Notes: generated by a model not told the origin, from the sequence alone. Counted from the first letter of the stretch, positions 1-8,553 are shown. The stretch is 64,000 nucleotides of DNA from an uncultured Clostridia bacterium (GCA_934168365.1 CAKPNJ010000006.1:1-64000), one strand, 5' to 3'. Program-made: numbers and translations.

Positions 1-127
1 TAATCCCACCTTCAAAATTTAATGTTACTTCATTTTTGCTTTCTGCATATACTGTGGTTATTGGAATTATTAAACTAGCTAATAGGCAAAGTATAAATAA
101 TATTGATAGTATTTTTGTCTTTTTCAT
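1..127 (-). CDS. Secreted protein, N-terminal part only
   Basis: The first 42 codons of a gene that runs off the left edge. The start is an ATG with a GAGAAGGAGG-type ribosome-binding site about eight bases upstream. The N-terminus has lysines (MKKTK), then a hydrophobic stretch of about 20 residues ending VYA-ES, a typical signal peptidase I site, so the mature protein should begin near residue 29 outside the membrane. Only about 14 mature residues are visible, too few to name a family. Confidence 0.8.
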   Translation of the reverse strand, partial: MKKTKILSILFILCLLASLIIPITTVYAESKNEVTLNFEGGI

Positions 128-231
128 TCTCTTACCTCCTTCTCAAATATATTTTTTTATTTATTCTATCATATAATATATCATTTGCCATATTTGTTAC
201 CAATTTTTCCGTGCCTATTTGGTAACTTTTT

Positions 232-534
232 TTATTCCAAATACATAACTTCTTTATTAAGTTTCTTAGCATATTCAATTTCAAGTTTTGTACTATTTCC
301 AATATATCCATCTTTATTTATCACTAAAATTGCATCTGATAATTCTATTCTTTTAAAATGTGCTTGTTTTAGTTTTTCTAATTGTTCATCTGTTTTCTCA
401 TAATTATCCAACACTGAATAAACTGGCGTAAGGACGCAGTTGCCTTCTAACGCCAGTTTTTCAGCTGTAATCATCATCTCTTTTTGAAATTTCATACTTC
501 CACATAATGTTATTACTTTTATATTATTATTCAT
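232..534 (-). CDS. DUF4406 / nucleoside 2-deoxyribosyltransferase-like protein
   Basis: About 100 residues with the signature of the small nucleoside-deoxyribosyltransferase-like superfamily: an N-terminal strand ending in CGSMKF, a central HFKRIELSDAILVIN segment and a C-terminal GYIGNSTKLEIEYAKK helix. The family binds or exchanges nucleobases on deoxyribose; the real substrate is unknown. I chose the second ATG because GAGGT lies eight bases before it, while the first ATG directly follows the stop of the upstream gene and contains that GAGGT. It is the last gene of the run that includes tag and the ProX-like gene, which supports a nucleotide-related role. Confidence 0.75.
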   Translation of the reverse strand: MNNNIKVITLCGSMKFQKEMMITAEKLALEGNCVLTPVYSVLDNYEKTDEQLEKLKQAHFKRIELSDAILVINKDGYIGNSTKLEIEYAKKLNKEVMYLE

Positions 535-549
535 TATTGTATACCTCAT

Positions 550-1041
550 TTATAAGATTTCTATAATACTAACTTGATTGCCATGTTCTTTTATAATATC
601 AATTAAATCTTCTACCTTTAGCCATACTGTTGCTGTATTATCATTTGGATGTACTCCAACAAGATGCTCATTGCTCATAAAATCCTTATCAATAAAGAAT
701 TGTACTTTTTTCTCTTTATCATTTAGTAACCCTAATGGCGTAACAGCTCCTGGAATCAAATTCATTATATCCATAAGGTCATTTTCGGATGCAAAGCTTA
801 ATGGTCTAGTATTATTTTGTTTTCTAAATTCTTTTAAATCAACCTTTTTATTCCCTTTTACAGTAATTAAATAATAGTTTTTCTTTTTATCATCTCTTAT
901 AAAAAGATTTTTTGCATCTGCTTCTGGATATGGAATATCTATTTCAGCAACTTCTGCCATATTGTATACTGCCTTATGTTCTGTAATTTCGTGCCATATA
1001 TTTCTTTGATTTAAAAAATCATATATTTCTTGTTTGTTCAT
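550..1041 (-). CDS. ProX/YbaK-type aminoacyl-tRNA deacylase
   Basis: A 163-residue protein of the YbaK/ProX editing family, which hydrolyses wrongly charged tRNA (Ala- or Cys-tRNA-Pro) in trans. Visible family features are the N-terminal HKAVYNMAEVAE region, the KNLFIRDDKKKNYYLITVKG core and the GAVTPLGLLND segment, which includes the conserved TPLGL motif. Length is normal for the stand-alone proteins (PrdX/ProX type). It lies directly before the deoxyribosyltransferase-like gene. Which tRNA it edits cannot be read from the sequence. Confidence 0.88.
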   Translation of the reverse strand: MNKQEIYDFLNQRNIWHEITEHKAVYNMAEVAEIDIPYPEADAKNLFIRDDKKKNYYLITVKGNKKVDLKEFRKQNNTRPLSFASENDLMDIMNLIPGAVTPLGLLNDKEKKVQFFIDKDFMSNEHLVGVHPNDNTATVWLKVEDLIDIIKEHGNQVSIIEIL

Positions 1042-1098
1042 GTTCTTAGCTCTCTTTCAATTTGTATTATTTAATTAACTTTTCAAAAGAATTTGCAT

Positions 1099-1227
1099 TT
1101 AATATGTTGTTTGAAACAAATTCTCCTTATTAGACATATTCCCATGTACTGCTATAAAAACTTTACTGCTTTTTTCTCCCCATACTATCGATGGGATCTC
1201 ATTTATTTTTGTTCTTTCTATTTTCAT
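1099..1227 (-). pseudogene. Alpha/beta-hydrolase N-terminal remnant
   Basis: A 42-codon frame whose ATG overlaps the tag stop by four bases (ATGA), as in a normal operon. The peptide starts MKIERTKINEIPSIVWGEK and continues KVFIAVHGNMSNKE, resembling the beginning of small alpha/beta hydrolases (HG oxyanion motif). It then ends at TAA, so the nucleophile serine and catalytic histidine are missing. I read it as the stump of a gene once cotranscribed with tag. The family call is by eye. Confidence 0.5.
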
Positions 1228-1778
1228 TTAATATTAGCCCCTTTATTGTTTAAGAAACATTCTTTATCATGTGAGTAAATCACGCCTATTGCTTGTAAAT
1301 ACGAGTATATAATTGTTGTTCCTACAAATTTCATTCCTCTTTTTTGCAAATCTTTTGAAATTATATCTGATAGTCCTGAGCTTGTTTTTCCTATTTCATA
1401 CACTACTTTGTTATTTGTAAAGCTCCAAATATAGTTTGAAAATTTTTTGTATTCATTTTGTATTTCTTTAAATATTTTACTATTATTTATAGCTGCATTT
1501 ATTTTTAATTTATTTCTTATAATATTTTTATTTTTTAATAACTCTTGTATTTTTTTATCATCATAAGCAGATATTTTATCTATTTCAAAATTATCAAATG
1601 CTTTTCTAAAATCTTCTCTTTTGTTTAAGACACATTCCCAAGATAAACCAGCTTGAAAAGATTCTAAGATTAGCATTTCATATAAATGTTTGTCATCATA
1701 TATAGCTACTCCCCATTCTTTATCGTGGTACTCTATGTATTTTTCATTCTTTAAGTTACACCATTTACACCTTATCAT
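1224..1778 (-). CDS. tag: DNA-3-methyladenine glycosylase I
   Basis: Removes 3-methyladenine from alkylated DNA. The 184-residue protein has the Tag signature: the N-terminal zinc ligands in MIRCKWC, EYHDKEWG, then ESFQAGLSWECVLNKRE with the conserved base-pocket residues, and FVGTTIIYSYLQAIGVIYSH near the end with the remaining ligands. Length is standard. Its ATG overlaps the ogt reading frame by four bases (ATGA), so two alkylation-repair genes are coupled. It ends in TGA, showing that TGA is a normal stop in this genome. Confidence 0.95.
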   Translation of the reverse strand: MIRCKWCNLKNEKYIEYHDKEWGVAIYDDKHLYEMLILESFQAGLSWECVLNKREDFRKAFDNFEIDKISAYDDKKIQELLKNKNIIRNKLKINAAINNSKIFKEIQNEYKKFSNYIWSFTNNKVVYEIGKTSSGLSDIISKDLQKRGMKFVGTTIIYSYLQAIGVIYSHDKECFLNNKGANIK

Positions 1779-2314
1779 AATGCTGTACCTTTCTTTGGAA
1801 CAAAATATTTACGCATGTCATTTCCTTCTAGTTTTAGCAATTCTATTTTGTTTTTTATTCCTCCACCATATCCTGTTAAACTTCCATTTGTTCCAACTAC
1901 TCTATGACATGGTATTATAATGCAGATAGGGTTTCAGCCAACTGCCCCGCCTACTGCTTGTGATGACATTCTTTTCAAGTTTCTTTTTTTAGCAATTATT
2001 TTTGATATATCATTATAGGTTACAACTTTTCCATATTCAATAGAGTTCATTGTATCAATTACTTCTTGTCTAAAAGGAGTTAAGTTTTCTATTTTATATT
2101 TTGGTATAAAATTAGGATTTTTACCACTAAAATAAATGTCTAGCCATTTACTCGTTTCTTTAAAAATTTCTAAATTCTTTTCTTCACAATTTACTGTGTG
2201 TTTAGAAGAATCTCTTGAATCTTCAAACCATAAACCTGTTAGGTATTCTCCATCGCTATTCATAATCATATTTGAAAAGTTTTCTGGAGTTTGATACACA
2301 TATTTATATGTCAT
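1775..2314 (-). pseudogene. ogt: Methylated-DNA-protein cysteine methyltransferase, interrupted by an in-frame TGA
   Basis: The frame is open for 180 codons except for a TGA at 1934-1936 (codon 127). Residues 1-126 hold the N-terminal domain and the helix-turn-helix region, ending SSQAVGGAVG. After the TGA the same frame continues NPICIIIPCHRVVG, with the methyl-accepting cysteine in PCHR, and GSLTGYGGGI to a TGA overlapping tag. Trp is common in relatives at the interrupted position, so TGG to TGA (one base) is the simplest explanation. Without readthrough the product lacks the active cysteine. Confidence 0.85.
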
Positions 2315-2393
2315 TTTGTTTTTCTCCTGTTATAATATACTTTCTTCACAGAGCACACTGTGCTCCGCTACAAGTTGCTATTTATAAAATTAA

Positions 2394-2969
2394 TTATTGA
2401 TTTTCATACCATTTTGCAAATTCCTGCATCGCTTGTACTGAACCGTCAATTTTTCTTCTATTCTCTCTTTCTTCTGAATCCATTTCTGCTAATGTTTTAT
2501 TAAATCCTTTTGGCTTAAATATATACCATAAATCTGACCATTTTTCTGCTCTGTCTAATCCTTGTATTTCTTCTGACAAATTTCCCGAATGTTTTCCATA
2601 AAAATAATGAATATCTTTTCCATCATGATAAGCTAAGCACTCGTTAAATGCACATTTTCTGTTTTCTTTTCCTTCCATTAGTTTTAAAATTCCATTTATT
2701 CCTATTGTATCTAATGAAAAATTTACAAATGCTCTAGGAAATCCATTTAACTCTTCAATTCTAAAGTCTGTATCTAAAGCTATACAAGGTTTCTTTACTA
2801 TTGCAAAAGCCTCTTTCACTTTTGCAGTTGCTATTTCTTTTATATCATCACTTCTTGGTTCTGCTAATTCATAATTAAATGTACTAAATTTTAAATTTTT
2901 AAAATATTTTTCTGCCGATTTTATTTTTCCTGTATTATGTGTTACAAAAACAATTTCATCCTTATTCAT
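2394..2969 (-). CDS. Ham1/RdgB-like non-canonical purine NTP pyrophosphatase
   Basis: A 191-residue protein starting with the Ham1-family strand FVTHNTGKIKSAEKYF, which positions NTP phosphates, followed by ALDTDFRIEELNGFPRAF (the family's DSGL/PG region in divergent form) and a C-terminal KTLAEMDSEERENRR helix resembling the E-x5-K/S-HR end motif. The family hydrolyses ITP, XTP and similar rogue nucleotides to monophosphates. It heads the unit running on to ogt and tag, driven by the composite element at 3005-3048. It is divergent enough that substrate preference is open. Confidence 0.8.
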   Translation of the reverse strand: MNKDEIVFVTHNTGKIKSAEKYFKNLKFSTFNYELAEPRSDDIKEIATAKVKEAFAIVKKPCIALDTDFRIEELNGFPRAFVNFSLDTIGINGILKLMEGKENRKCAFNECLAYHDGKDIHYFYGKHSGNLSEEIQGLDRAEKWSDLWYIFKPKGFNKTLAEMDSEERENRRKIDGSVQAMQEFAKWYENQ

Positions 2970-3004
2970 ATTTAATTTTCCTTCTACAAATTACTATTTT
3001 GCTC

Positions 3005-3048
3005 ATTCTATCACAAAAGCAGATAATTATCAACTAACTATCTGCTTT
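3005..3048 (-). promoter_or_regulatory. Composite terminator-promoter element, copy 1
   Basis: Hairpin arms AAAGCAGATA/TATCTGCTTT at 3016-3025 and 3039-3048. The loop region carries TTGATA (3028-3033), and TAGAAT lies 17 bases on (3005-3010). It follows the HAD gene and precedes the Ham1-like gene, so it can end the first transcript and start the second. Confidence 0.65.
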
Positions 3049-3076
3049 AAAAATTTTAATTTGTAGGGATGATTAT

Positions 3077-3683
3077 TTACTTTTTTAGTCCTTGATTATT
3101 TTTATTTTTTTCAGAATTATACACATATCTATAAATTTCTCCCCATGAATTTACTTCTTTTAAATACTTATTTTCTTCCAACTTTTGTTTTTTTACATCT
3201 CTTAGATATAAAGTATTAACAAAATTATCTGATAATTTTTTACATATCAAGTAATTATCATCTATCATTAAATCAATTTTTTCTTTTAGGCATATCTGTA
3301 ATTTGTCTAAAACTTTCCAATAATATTTATCAAACTTCAAATTCTCTTTTTTTAATCTTTCTTCAGCTATTTTTTGCATTTCTACATTGTCATATCCTCT
3401 TGATGAAATGATTATAAGTTTATGTCCATTTTCTTTCAATAATTTAATAACTTCTTTAGCTCCGTGGCATAATGTTAACTATTTTAGATACTTGTAAAAA
3501 ATATTTTTTTATAAATTTTTCACTTATATCTTTATTCCATCCGTATCTTTCTTCTAGGTTAAATTTATTTGTATTTAGAATTCCCTTGCCATTTAACTCT
3601 AGCAAATCATATAATTCTGCTCTAGTTCTTAATTCTTTTTCAAAATCAAGTAGTACTCCATCTACATCAATTCCAATTTGCAT
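3077..3683 (-). CDS. HAD-superfamily nucleotidase with +1 frame break at CGG
   Basis: The first frame gives 73 residues beginning MQIGIDVDGVLLDFE (HAD motif I, DxD) and ends two codons after a CGG at 3462-3464. Skipping one C gives GGA GCT AAA and continues GAKEVIKLLKENGHKLIIIS (PGAKE-type cap and motif II), a motif III lysine region and LMIDDNYLICKKL (motif IV). The joined product is 201 residues, a normal size for 5'-nucleotidase-like HAD proteins. RBS GGGGTG precedes the ATG. It is the last gene of the operon from 9222, where it would dephosphorylate a nucleotide product or waste. Function assumes the frame is restored. Confidence 0.75.
3462..3464 (-). other. CGG frame-break site 1 (HAD gene)
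   Basis: Zero frame reads CCA CGG AGC TAA. Skipping the first C of CGG reads CCA GGA GCT AAA, the conserved PGAK motif. The frame arithmetic is exact on both sides. Confidence 0.8.
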
Positions 3684-3720
3684 TATTATCGCACCCCATT
3701 TCGTTAAATAAAAGTTATCT

Positions 3721-4365
3721 TTACAATTCCATGAAATCTCCCAATGTCAATTGTTGAGGTTCGCTATATTTTGTTTTTATTTTCGCAATATTTAATAACT
3801 CATCCAAATATATTATCTCATGCTTTCCTTTTTGTAGTTCAAGTAATTTTAAAAAGACTTCTGCTGTTAAAAAGCAATCAGAAAGAGCTCTATGCCTATT
3901 TTCTGGGATTCGTAATCCCAATGTGCTTGCCAAAGTATCTAATTTGTAATTTGACAATTTTGGTAAAACATGTTTGGCTAATAAAATAGTATCTATTATT
4001 GGTGTTTTAGCTATTCCTTTACATTCATCTGTATAATGAGATAAAATATTAGCTTCATATTTAGCATTTTGTGCAATAAATACATAGTCTTTTTTTGAAC
4101 AAGATTTATCAATTATTCTCATTGCTCTTTTAGCATCTATACCATGCATTAAATCTTGTTCTGTTATACCTGTTTGTGAAGTATCAAAACGCGTTAAGTG
4201 TAAACCTTCTGGTGGCTTAATCAGCCAATCAATTGATGCATTATTATCTATTTTATTTTGTTTTATTCTTAATATTCCTACTTCTATTGGCTCTGGTGGT
4301 CTTCCTTTTGGAGTAATCGTTTCAAAATCTATTACTAAAAATTCTGTATCATCTATTAATTTCAT
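3721..4365 (-). CDS. DEDDh-type 3'-5' exonuclease
   Basis: A 214-residue exonuclease of the DnaQ/RNase T fold. Motif I is VIDFETIT (D and E metal ligands), the middle motif is AQNAKYEANILSHY, and the C-terminal motif is HRALSD with the histidine and last aspartate, making it DEDDh. The middle motif has YE where FD is usual, which may alter metal binding. It sits eight bases after the MazG-like gene. It may trim nucleic acid or act on small oligonucleotides; substrate unknown. Confidence 0.85.
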   Translation of the reverse strand: MKLIDDTEFLVIDFETITPKGRPPEPIEVGILRIKQNKIDNNASIDWLIKPPEGLHLTRFDTSQTGITEQDLMHGIDAKRAMRIIDKSCSKKDYVFIAQNAKYEANILSHYTDECKGIAKTPIIDTILLAKHVLPKLSNYKLDTLASTLGLRIPENRHRALSDCFLTAEVFLKLLELQKGKHEIIYLDELLNIAKIKTKYSEPQQLTLGDFMEL

Positions 4366-4373
4366 TATAAAAT

Positions 4374-4691
4374 CTAATCCTCCTCAACATCTTTTAAAAA
4401 GGTTTTGTTTTTGAAAGCTCCCTTTCTATTTCTCTTTTTGATTCTAACTTGTTCCACTTCTTCCATACTTGTACCTCTATATTCAAGTATTGCATAAATA
4501 ACTTCCATTACATCTGCCATTTCTTCAACGCTATAATCAGCTAAATATTCTTCTACTTCTTCTTTTAATTTTTTGTCTAATTCTTCTCCATATCTTTTAT
4601 CGTCTAAGATTTCATATGTTACTTTGCAACCTTTATCTTCCATTATTTTTACATTGTTATCTCTAATTAACTTATTATATGTATATAGCAT
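4374..4691 (-). CDS. MazG/PRA-PH-like nucleoside phosphate pyrophosphohydrolase
   Basis: A 105-residue all-helical protein with the all-alpha NTP-PPase pattern: YNKLIRDN at the start, then KEEVEEYL followed by EEMADVMEVIYAIL, giving the ExxE-x-ExxD metal-binding set. This subfamily is commonly annotated as phosphoribosyl-ATP pyrophosphohydrolase-like but is too short and isolated for histidine synthesis. Its ATG overlaps the aminotransferase stop by one base (TAATG), so the two are translationally coupled. It probably removes pyrophosphate from a nucleotide handled by this operon. Confidence 0.82.
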   Translation of the reverse strand: MLYTYNKLIRDNNVKIMEDKGCKVTYEILDDKRYGEELDKKLKEEVEEYLADYSVEEMADVMEVIYAILEYRGTSMEEVEQVRIKKRNRKGAFKNKTFLKDVEED

Positions 4692-5788
4692 TAATTTTCC
4701 TCCTTTACTATTTGATTTATTTTTGAAATTATTTCGTTCATTTTATCTCTATCCATATTTTCCATTAAGGATAAAGCAACTATCTTGCTAAACAATTTAT
4801 GACTATTAGGTGTTTTCATTCTATCATAACTAACTAAGTTTTTACAATACTCTTGTATTACTTTCCTTTCATTCGCAGGAATTAATCCGAAAGTTCCTGT
4901 ACTGTTTATTACTCTATTTTTATTTAATTTCTTTGCAATATCTAGACCTTTATCATGTAAAAAAATTGGTGAAAAATAATTAGAATTCTCATTGTCGTAA
5001 TAATTGTATATGTTTACTCCTGTTATATTTTTAATTTGTTCATATATATATTTAGTTTGATTTTTTCTAAAATTAATTTTATCTTTTAAATCTTTTAAAT
5101 TATATATACCTAATAGTGCTTGCATCTCAGTTATTCTATAATTCCATCCAATTTCAGAGAACGACTTACTTGTGTCTCTTATATTAGTACAATGATTTCT
5201 CAATAATCTACATCTTTCAGCTAATTCATCGTCATCGGTTAATATAAATCCACCTTCACCAGTTGCTAATATTTTACCATTTTTCATACTAAAGCATCCA
5301 AATTTCCCAAAAGTTCCCAAATATTTGTTATTCCACTTTGAGCCATGAGCTTGACAAGCATCTTCTATAATTTCTATATTATATTCTTTAGCAAAATCAA
5401 TTAATTTGTCTAAATTATAACTGCACCCCCATAAATAAACAGGTATTACTGCTTTTGTTTTATTAGATGCTTTTCTTTTCAGATCATCATAATCAAAATC
5501 AATATTATTTTCTTGACAATCAACAAATATAGGTATAGCCCTTTGGTACAATATAGGAATAACAGACATTATAACAGCATTAGCAGGTACTAATACTTCA
5601 TCTCCCTCTTTAATATTCAAAGCTGCTAATGATAAATGTATTGCAGATGTACCATTTGCTACAGCTATGGCATTTTTTACTGAAAAGAAATCTTTTAATT
5701 TTTCTTCAAAAATTGGAATATATTTATCTGGCTTACAAGGATTAAATTCATTTTTTATTAAATTTTCTATATTAATAATATCTTTCAT
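4691..5788 (-). CDS. DegT/DnrJ/EryC1/StrS-type PLP aminotransferase
   Basis: A 365-residue fold-type I aminotransferase. Visible are the N-terminal AVANGTSAIHLSLAAL cofactor pocket, IEDACQAHGS with the aspartate that holds the pyridine nitrogen, and SMKNGKILATGEGG, in which the lysine before ILATGEGG should form the Schiff base. RNHCTNIRD and WNYRITEMQALLG are also family-typical. These enzymes aminate ketosugars attached to nucleotides. Next to a radical-SAM enzyme and nucleotide enzymes, it suggests an amino-modified nucleoside or sugar product. RBS AAGGAGG. Confidence 0.9.
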   Translation of the reverse strand: MKDIINIENLIKNEFNPCKPDKYIPIFEEKLKDFFSVKNAIAVANGTSAIHLSLAALNIKEGDEVLVPANAVIMSVIPILYQRAIPIFVDCQENNIDFDYDDLKRKASNKTKAVIPVYLWGCSYNLDKLIDFAKEYNIEIIEDACQAHGSKWNNKYLGTFGKFGCFSMKNGKILATGEGGFILTDDDELAERCRLLRNHCTNIRDTSKSFSEIGWNYRITEMQALLGIYNLKDLKDKINFRKNQTKYIYEQIKNITGVNIYNYYDNENSNYFSPIFLHDKGLDIAKKLNKNRVINSTGTFGLIPANERKVIQEYCKNLVSYDRMKTPNSHKLFSKIVALSLMENMDRDKMNEIISKINQIVKEEN

Positions 5789-5803
5789 AATAGCCTCCTT
5801 AAT

Positions 5804-6772
5804 TTACAATATTTCATCAAAAGCCATTAATTGCCACATATTTACACAATCCTCTGAAAAATTATGGCATTCTTTTATTTTTAACTTTTTATTAATAAAT
5901 ATATCTTCTAAATTTGAATCAGATAATCTAATTGATGTAGTTTCTCTAGGTATCATTTTACTAGATGGGCAAGCATGTATACTACCATCAGGTGTAATAA
6001 AAAATAGACTATCTCCAGCAAAGCAATTATTAATACAGTTATTATAATGTTTTATTGATTCCAACATTTTTTTAACATAATCTTTATTAGGTAATTTTGT
6101 TTTTGAAACATTACTATACATTCTCTGTATTATTTTTTCTAATTCGATGGCATCATTTTCATCTAAAGTCAATTCTTTATATAATTTTTCGTCTTCATTT
6201 AAAAATATAGGTTGAAAAATAAAATAATCAGACTTTAAATCTGTTACAAATTTATAAGTTTGTTCTAAATCTTTCAAATTCAATTTTGTTAAGACCGTAT
6301 AAATTCCTATTTTTACATTTGAATTTTCTTTTAAGATTTTTATTCCTTTTACAACTCTATCAAAGCCATCATTTGCTGGATATTGTCTATATGTATCATT
6401 ATATTCTTTTTTATATGAGTCTAAAGAAATTGACAGTGCATCTACTTTACTCTCTATTATATCTTTATAGCATTTATCTATTAAATAGCCGTTGGTGCAT
6501 AATATAACTTGGATATTATGTTCTTTAATCTTCTTAATTATTTCTAAAGTTTTTATATAATTGGATAAAGGTTCTGCCCCCGCAATAAAAATTCTTTTTA
6601 CATTATATTTTTCTAACCTTTTTATAAAATCAAAGATTATTGCATCATCAATATCTGCATTATTAGCTGTATTTTTATTATTTATAGGATTATTATCTTC
6701 TGAAAAGTCCAAATAACAATACTTACAATGAAAACTACATTTAGAACTTAAAGCCCATAAAATTGTATTCAT
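5804..6772 (-). CDS. Radical SAM protein with SPASM-like C-terminal cysteines
   Basis: A 322-residue radical-SAM enzyme. The 4Fe-4S motif is near the N-terminus (CSFHCKYC, CxxxCxxC), followed by IFIAGAEPL (the GGEP-like SAM contact) and LSISLDS. The C-terminal quarter has NCFAGDSLFFITPDGSIHAC and later cysteines, resembling a SPASM-type auxiliary cluster domain. It is too long and has the wrong C-terminus for QueE, so it does not complete a standard preQ0 pathway. Its RBS lies within the last codons of the kinase gene, so the two are coupled. Substrate unknown. Confidence 0.85.
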   Translation of the reverse strand: MNTILWALSSKCSFHCKYCYLDFSEDNNPINNKNTANNADIDDAIIFDFIKRLEKYNVKRIFIAGAEPLSNYIKTLEIIKKIKEHNIQVILCTNGYLIDKCYKDIIESKVDALSISLDSYKKEYNDTYRQYPANDGFDRVVKGIKILKENSNVKIGIYTVLTKLNLKDLEQTYKFVTDLKSDYFIFQPIFLNEDEKLYKELTLDENDAIELEKIIQRMYSNVSKTKLPNKDYVKKMLESIKHYNNCINNCFAGDSLFFITPDGSIHACPSSKMIPRETTSIRLSDSNLEDIFINKKLKIKECHNFSEDCVNMWQLMAFDEIL

Positions 6773-6775
6773 TTT

Positions 6776-7441
6776 TTATCTCCTTTCATCTAAATTTTTT
6801 TCTTCTATAACATCTTGCATTCTGTGCAATATTTGCTCTGAATTCTCTTTGCCAATATCTAATTTTATAAATCTTTCTGGGTGTATGTCTGCATAAATTA
6901 AGTAAAATTTATCAACTGCTTTTAACAACTTGGCTTCATCTGGTTTATATGGTATGCCATCTCTCTTTTCTGCTCTACTAATGGCTAAGTCAGGATTTCC
7001 ATATAATAAAAATGTCTTTTCTGGTAATCGTCTAAAACTACCAGCAAAAGAATATATCTTTTCTGCTATTTCTAATGGATTTCCACCATTTTTCTGTGCA
7101 ATTAATATGGCCTGATATAAAGCTATTGTGTCTACACTTCTATCTTCTATTACTGTTTTACCTGATTCTAATGCTTTTTTTATTGTACTTTCATATTTGT
7201 ACATTGACCTTGACAATAGTAGCATTGTTTCCGTCAATGGTACCCCCATATTAAAAAATCTATCTTTTGTATGATAAAGTGCTGAAAAAATTTTTTTATT
7301 AAGTCCTTCTTGAGCTTCATTAAAAATTTCTTTTACAAATAAGACATCATCTCTGTTTTTAATACTTTTTTCTAGCTGTTCTCTATAAAAAGTTTTTCCT
7401 GTTCCACTTATTCCTTCTAAACTTAATAATCTACCATTCAT
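6776..7441 (-). CDS. Thymidylate/deoxynucleoside kinase-like P-loop kinase
   Basis: About 221 residues with a Walker A of the nucleoside-kinase type (LEGISGTGKT), an EDRSVDTIALYQ segment matching the DRS/DRY motif of dTMP and deoxynucleoside kinases, and a late YADIHPERFIKLD region. The start used is the second ATG, placed right after GGAGGAGAA; the upstream in-frame ATG lacks such a site. Next to a phosphoribosyltransferase it could phosphorylate the nucleotide made there. Exact acceptor is not evident. Confidence 0.82.
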   Translation of the reverse strand: MNGRLLSLEGISGTGKTFYREQLEKSIKNRDDVLFVKEIFNEAQEGLNKKIFSALYHTKDRFFNMGVPLTETMLLLSRSMYKYESTIKKALESGKTVIEDRSVDTIALYQAILIAQKNGGNPLEIAEKIYSFAGSFRRLPEKTFLLYGNPDLAISRAEKRDGIPYKPDEAKLLKAVDKFYLIYADIHPERFIKLDIGKENSEQILHRMQDVIEEKNLDERR

Positions 7442-7454
7442 TTCTTCTCCTCCT

Positions 7455-7940
7455 TTACATTTCCCATGGAAATACAACCCAACCTCTTACACTTTTTCCT
7501 ATGTATTCTATTTCATCCTTATAGTTATTTTTATTACTTTTTTCCCAATTTTCCTCATTAACTATGCAAATTGCTGTTCTTATTTCTTTAGGTTTCCATT
7601 TTTTTACTTCCTCTTTAATTTTTTTAATTGTTGCGCCACTTCCTAATATATCATCAACGATTAAAACTTTTTTTCCTTTAATGTTTGAGAGATTTATATT
7701 TTTATCAATTATAGGTTCCTGCTTAATGGCATTTATTTCATCGTTTAGTGTCTCTATTGATTTAATATTTTCAACATTTCTTACATTTAATTTATGGGCT
7801 AAAATGACACTAGGAATCATTCCTCCTCTTACTATTGAAATTATTATTTCAGTTTTGTAAGTTTTTTCTATATTACTACCCATATATTTAATTATATCTG
7901 TGATTTCTTTCCAACTTATATAATTAATATTGTTATTCAT
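7455..7940 (-). CDS. Purine-type phosphoribosyltransferase
   Basis: About 161 residues with the PRPP-binding motif VLIVDDILGSGATI and an earlier SIVRGGMIPSVILAHKL segment, as in xanthine/hypoxanthine/guanine phosphoribosyltransferases. Such enzymes join a free base to PRPP to give a nucleotide. TTGGAGG five bases upstream supports the chosen ATG, which overlaps queC by eight bases. With a deazapurine transporter and QueC just upstream, a deazaguanine-type base is a reasonable but unproven substrate. Confidence 0.85.
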   Translation of the reverse strand: MNNNINYISWKEITDIIKYMGSNIEKTYKTEIIISIVRGGMIPSVILAHKLNVRNVENIKSIETLNDEINAIKQEPIIDKNINLSNIKGKKVLIVDDILGSGATIKKIKEEVKKWKPKEIRTAICIVNEENWEKSNKNNYKDEIEYIGKSVRGWVVFPWEM

Positions 7941-8538
7941 TATTTCCTCCAACATTTTTATTTTTTAAATATTTTTCCAATCCGTTAAATTTCATTTTAC
8001 AAGAAAGACATTTTTTACAATGCTTATCTTGTCTATTCCAACAAGAGAATGTTTTATTTTCTATAAATTCTAAGTATCCCAATTTATCAGCAATTCCCCA
8101 TATTTCAGCTTTATCCAATTTTATAAGTGGTGCTTCTATATTAATATTGTTTCCAATTGCTATCTTTATCGTAGTCTTTAAGTTTTCAAAAAATTCTATT
8201 GAACAATCTGGATGACTACTATTTCCAGCTAAACCACATATAACATTATTGATGCCATTAGCATTAGCATAAATTGTTGCTAAAGAAATCAAAATTAAAT
8301 TTCTTCCTTCAAAATTATTACTTTTAGAAATGTCTTGTAATACACCAATGTCATATATTTTATGTTCAATCTCTAATTCTTTACAAATCTGCTTTGCACA
8401 TTCTATATCTTTTTTATATTTGTTATTATATATAAATGATATTGCATGAACATTCTCTTTTCTAAATTTATTAATTGCCATTAATAAACAAGTTGTACTA
8501 TCTTGTCCTCCTGATAAAATAACTAATGCATTATCCAT
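7933..8538 (-). CDS. queC: QueC-like 7-cyano-7-deazaguanine synthase
   Basis: A 201-residue PP-loop ATP pyrophosphatase. The N-terminus has LSGGQDSTTCLLMA (PP-loop), followed by EGRNLILISLATIY, HPDCSIEF and KAEIWGIADKLGY, all collinear with QueC. The C-terminus has four cysteines in CWNRQDKHCKKCLSC, the QueC zinc site. QueC turns carboxy-deazaguanine into preQ0. It is about 30 residues shorter than the E. coli enzyme in the middle, and QueD, QueE and FolE are not nearby, so it may be a paralogue acting on an imported or related carboxylate. Confidence 0.85.
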   Translation of the reverse strand: MDNALVILSGGQDSTTCLLMAINKFRKENVHAISFIYNNKYKKDIECAKQICKELEIEHKIYDIGVLQDISKSNNFEGRNLILISLATIYANANGINNVICGLAGNSSHPDCSIEFFENLKTTIKIAIGNNINIEAPLIKLDKAEIWGIADKLGYLEFIENKTFSCWNRQDKHCKKCLSCKMKFNGLEKYLKNKNVGGNNE

Positions 8539-8553
8539 ATTTTCCCCCTGAAT

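Noticed and set aside
1934..1936. TGA read as tryptophan (code 4) to explain ogt
   Set aside because: Several sound genes end in TGA, for example tag, spoIIIAH and the ABC ATPase gene, the last with an ATGA overlap; Trp is TGG elsewhere.
5804..6772. Radical SAM protein as QueE
   Set aside because: It is over 100 residues longer than QueE and has a SPASM-like cysteine-rich end.
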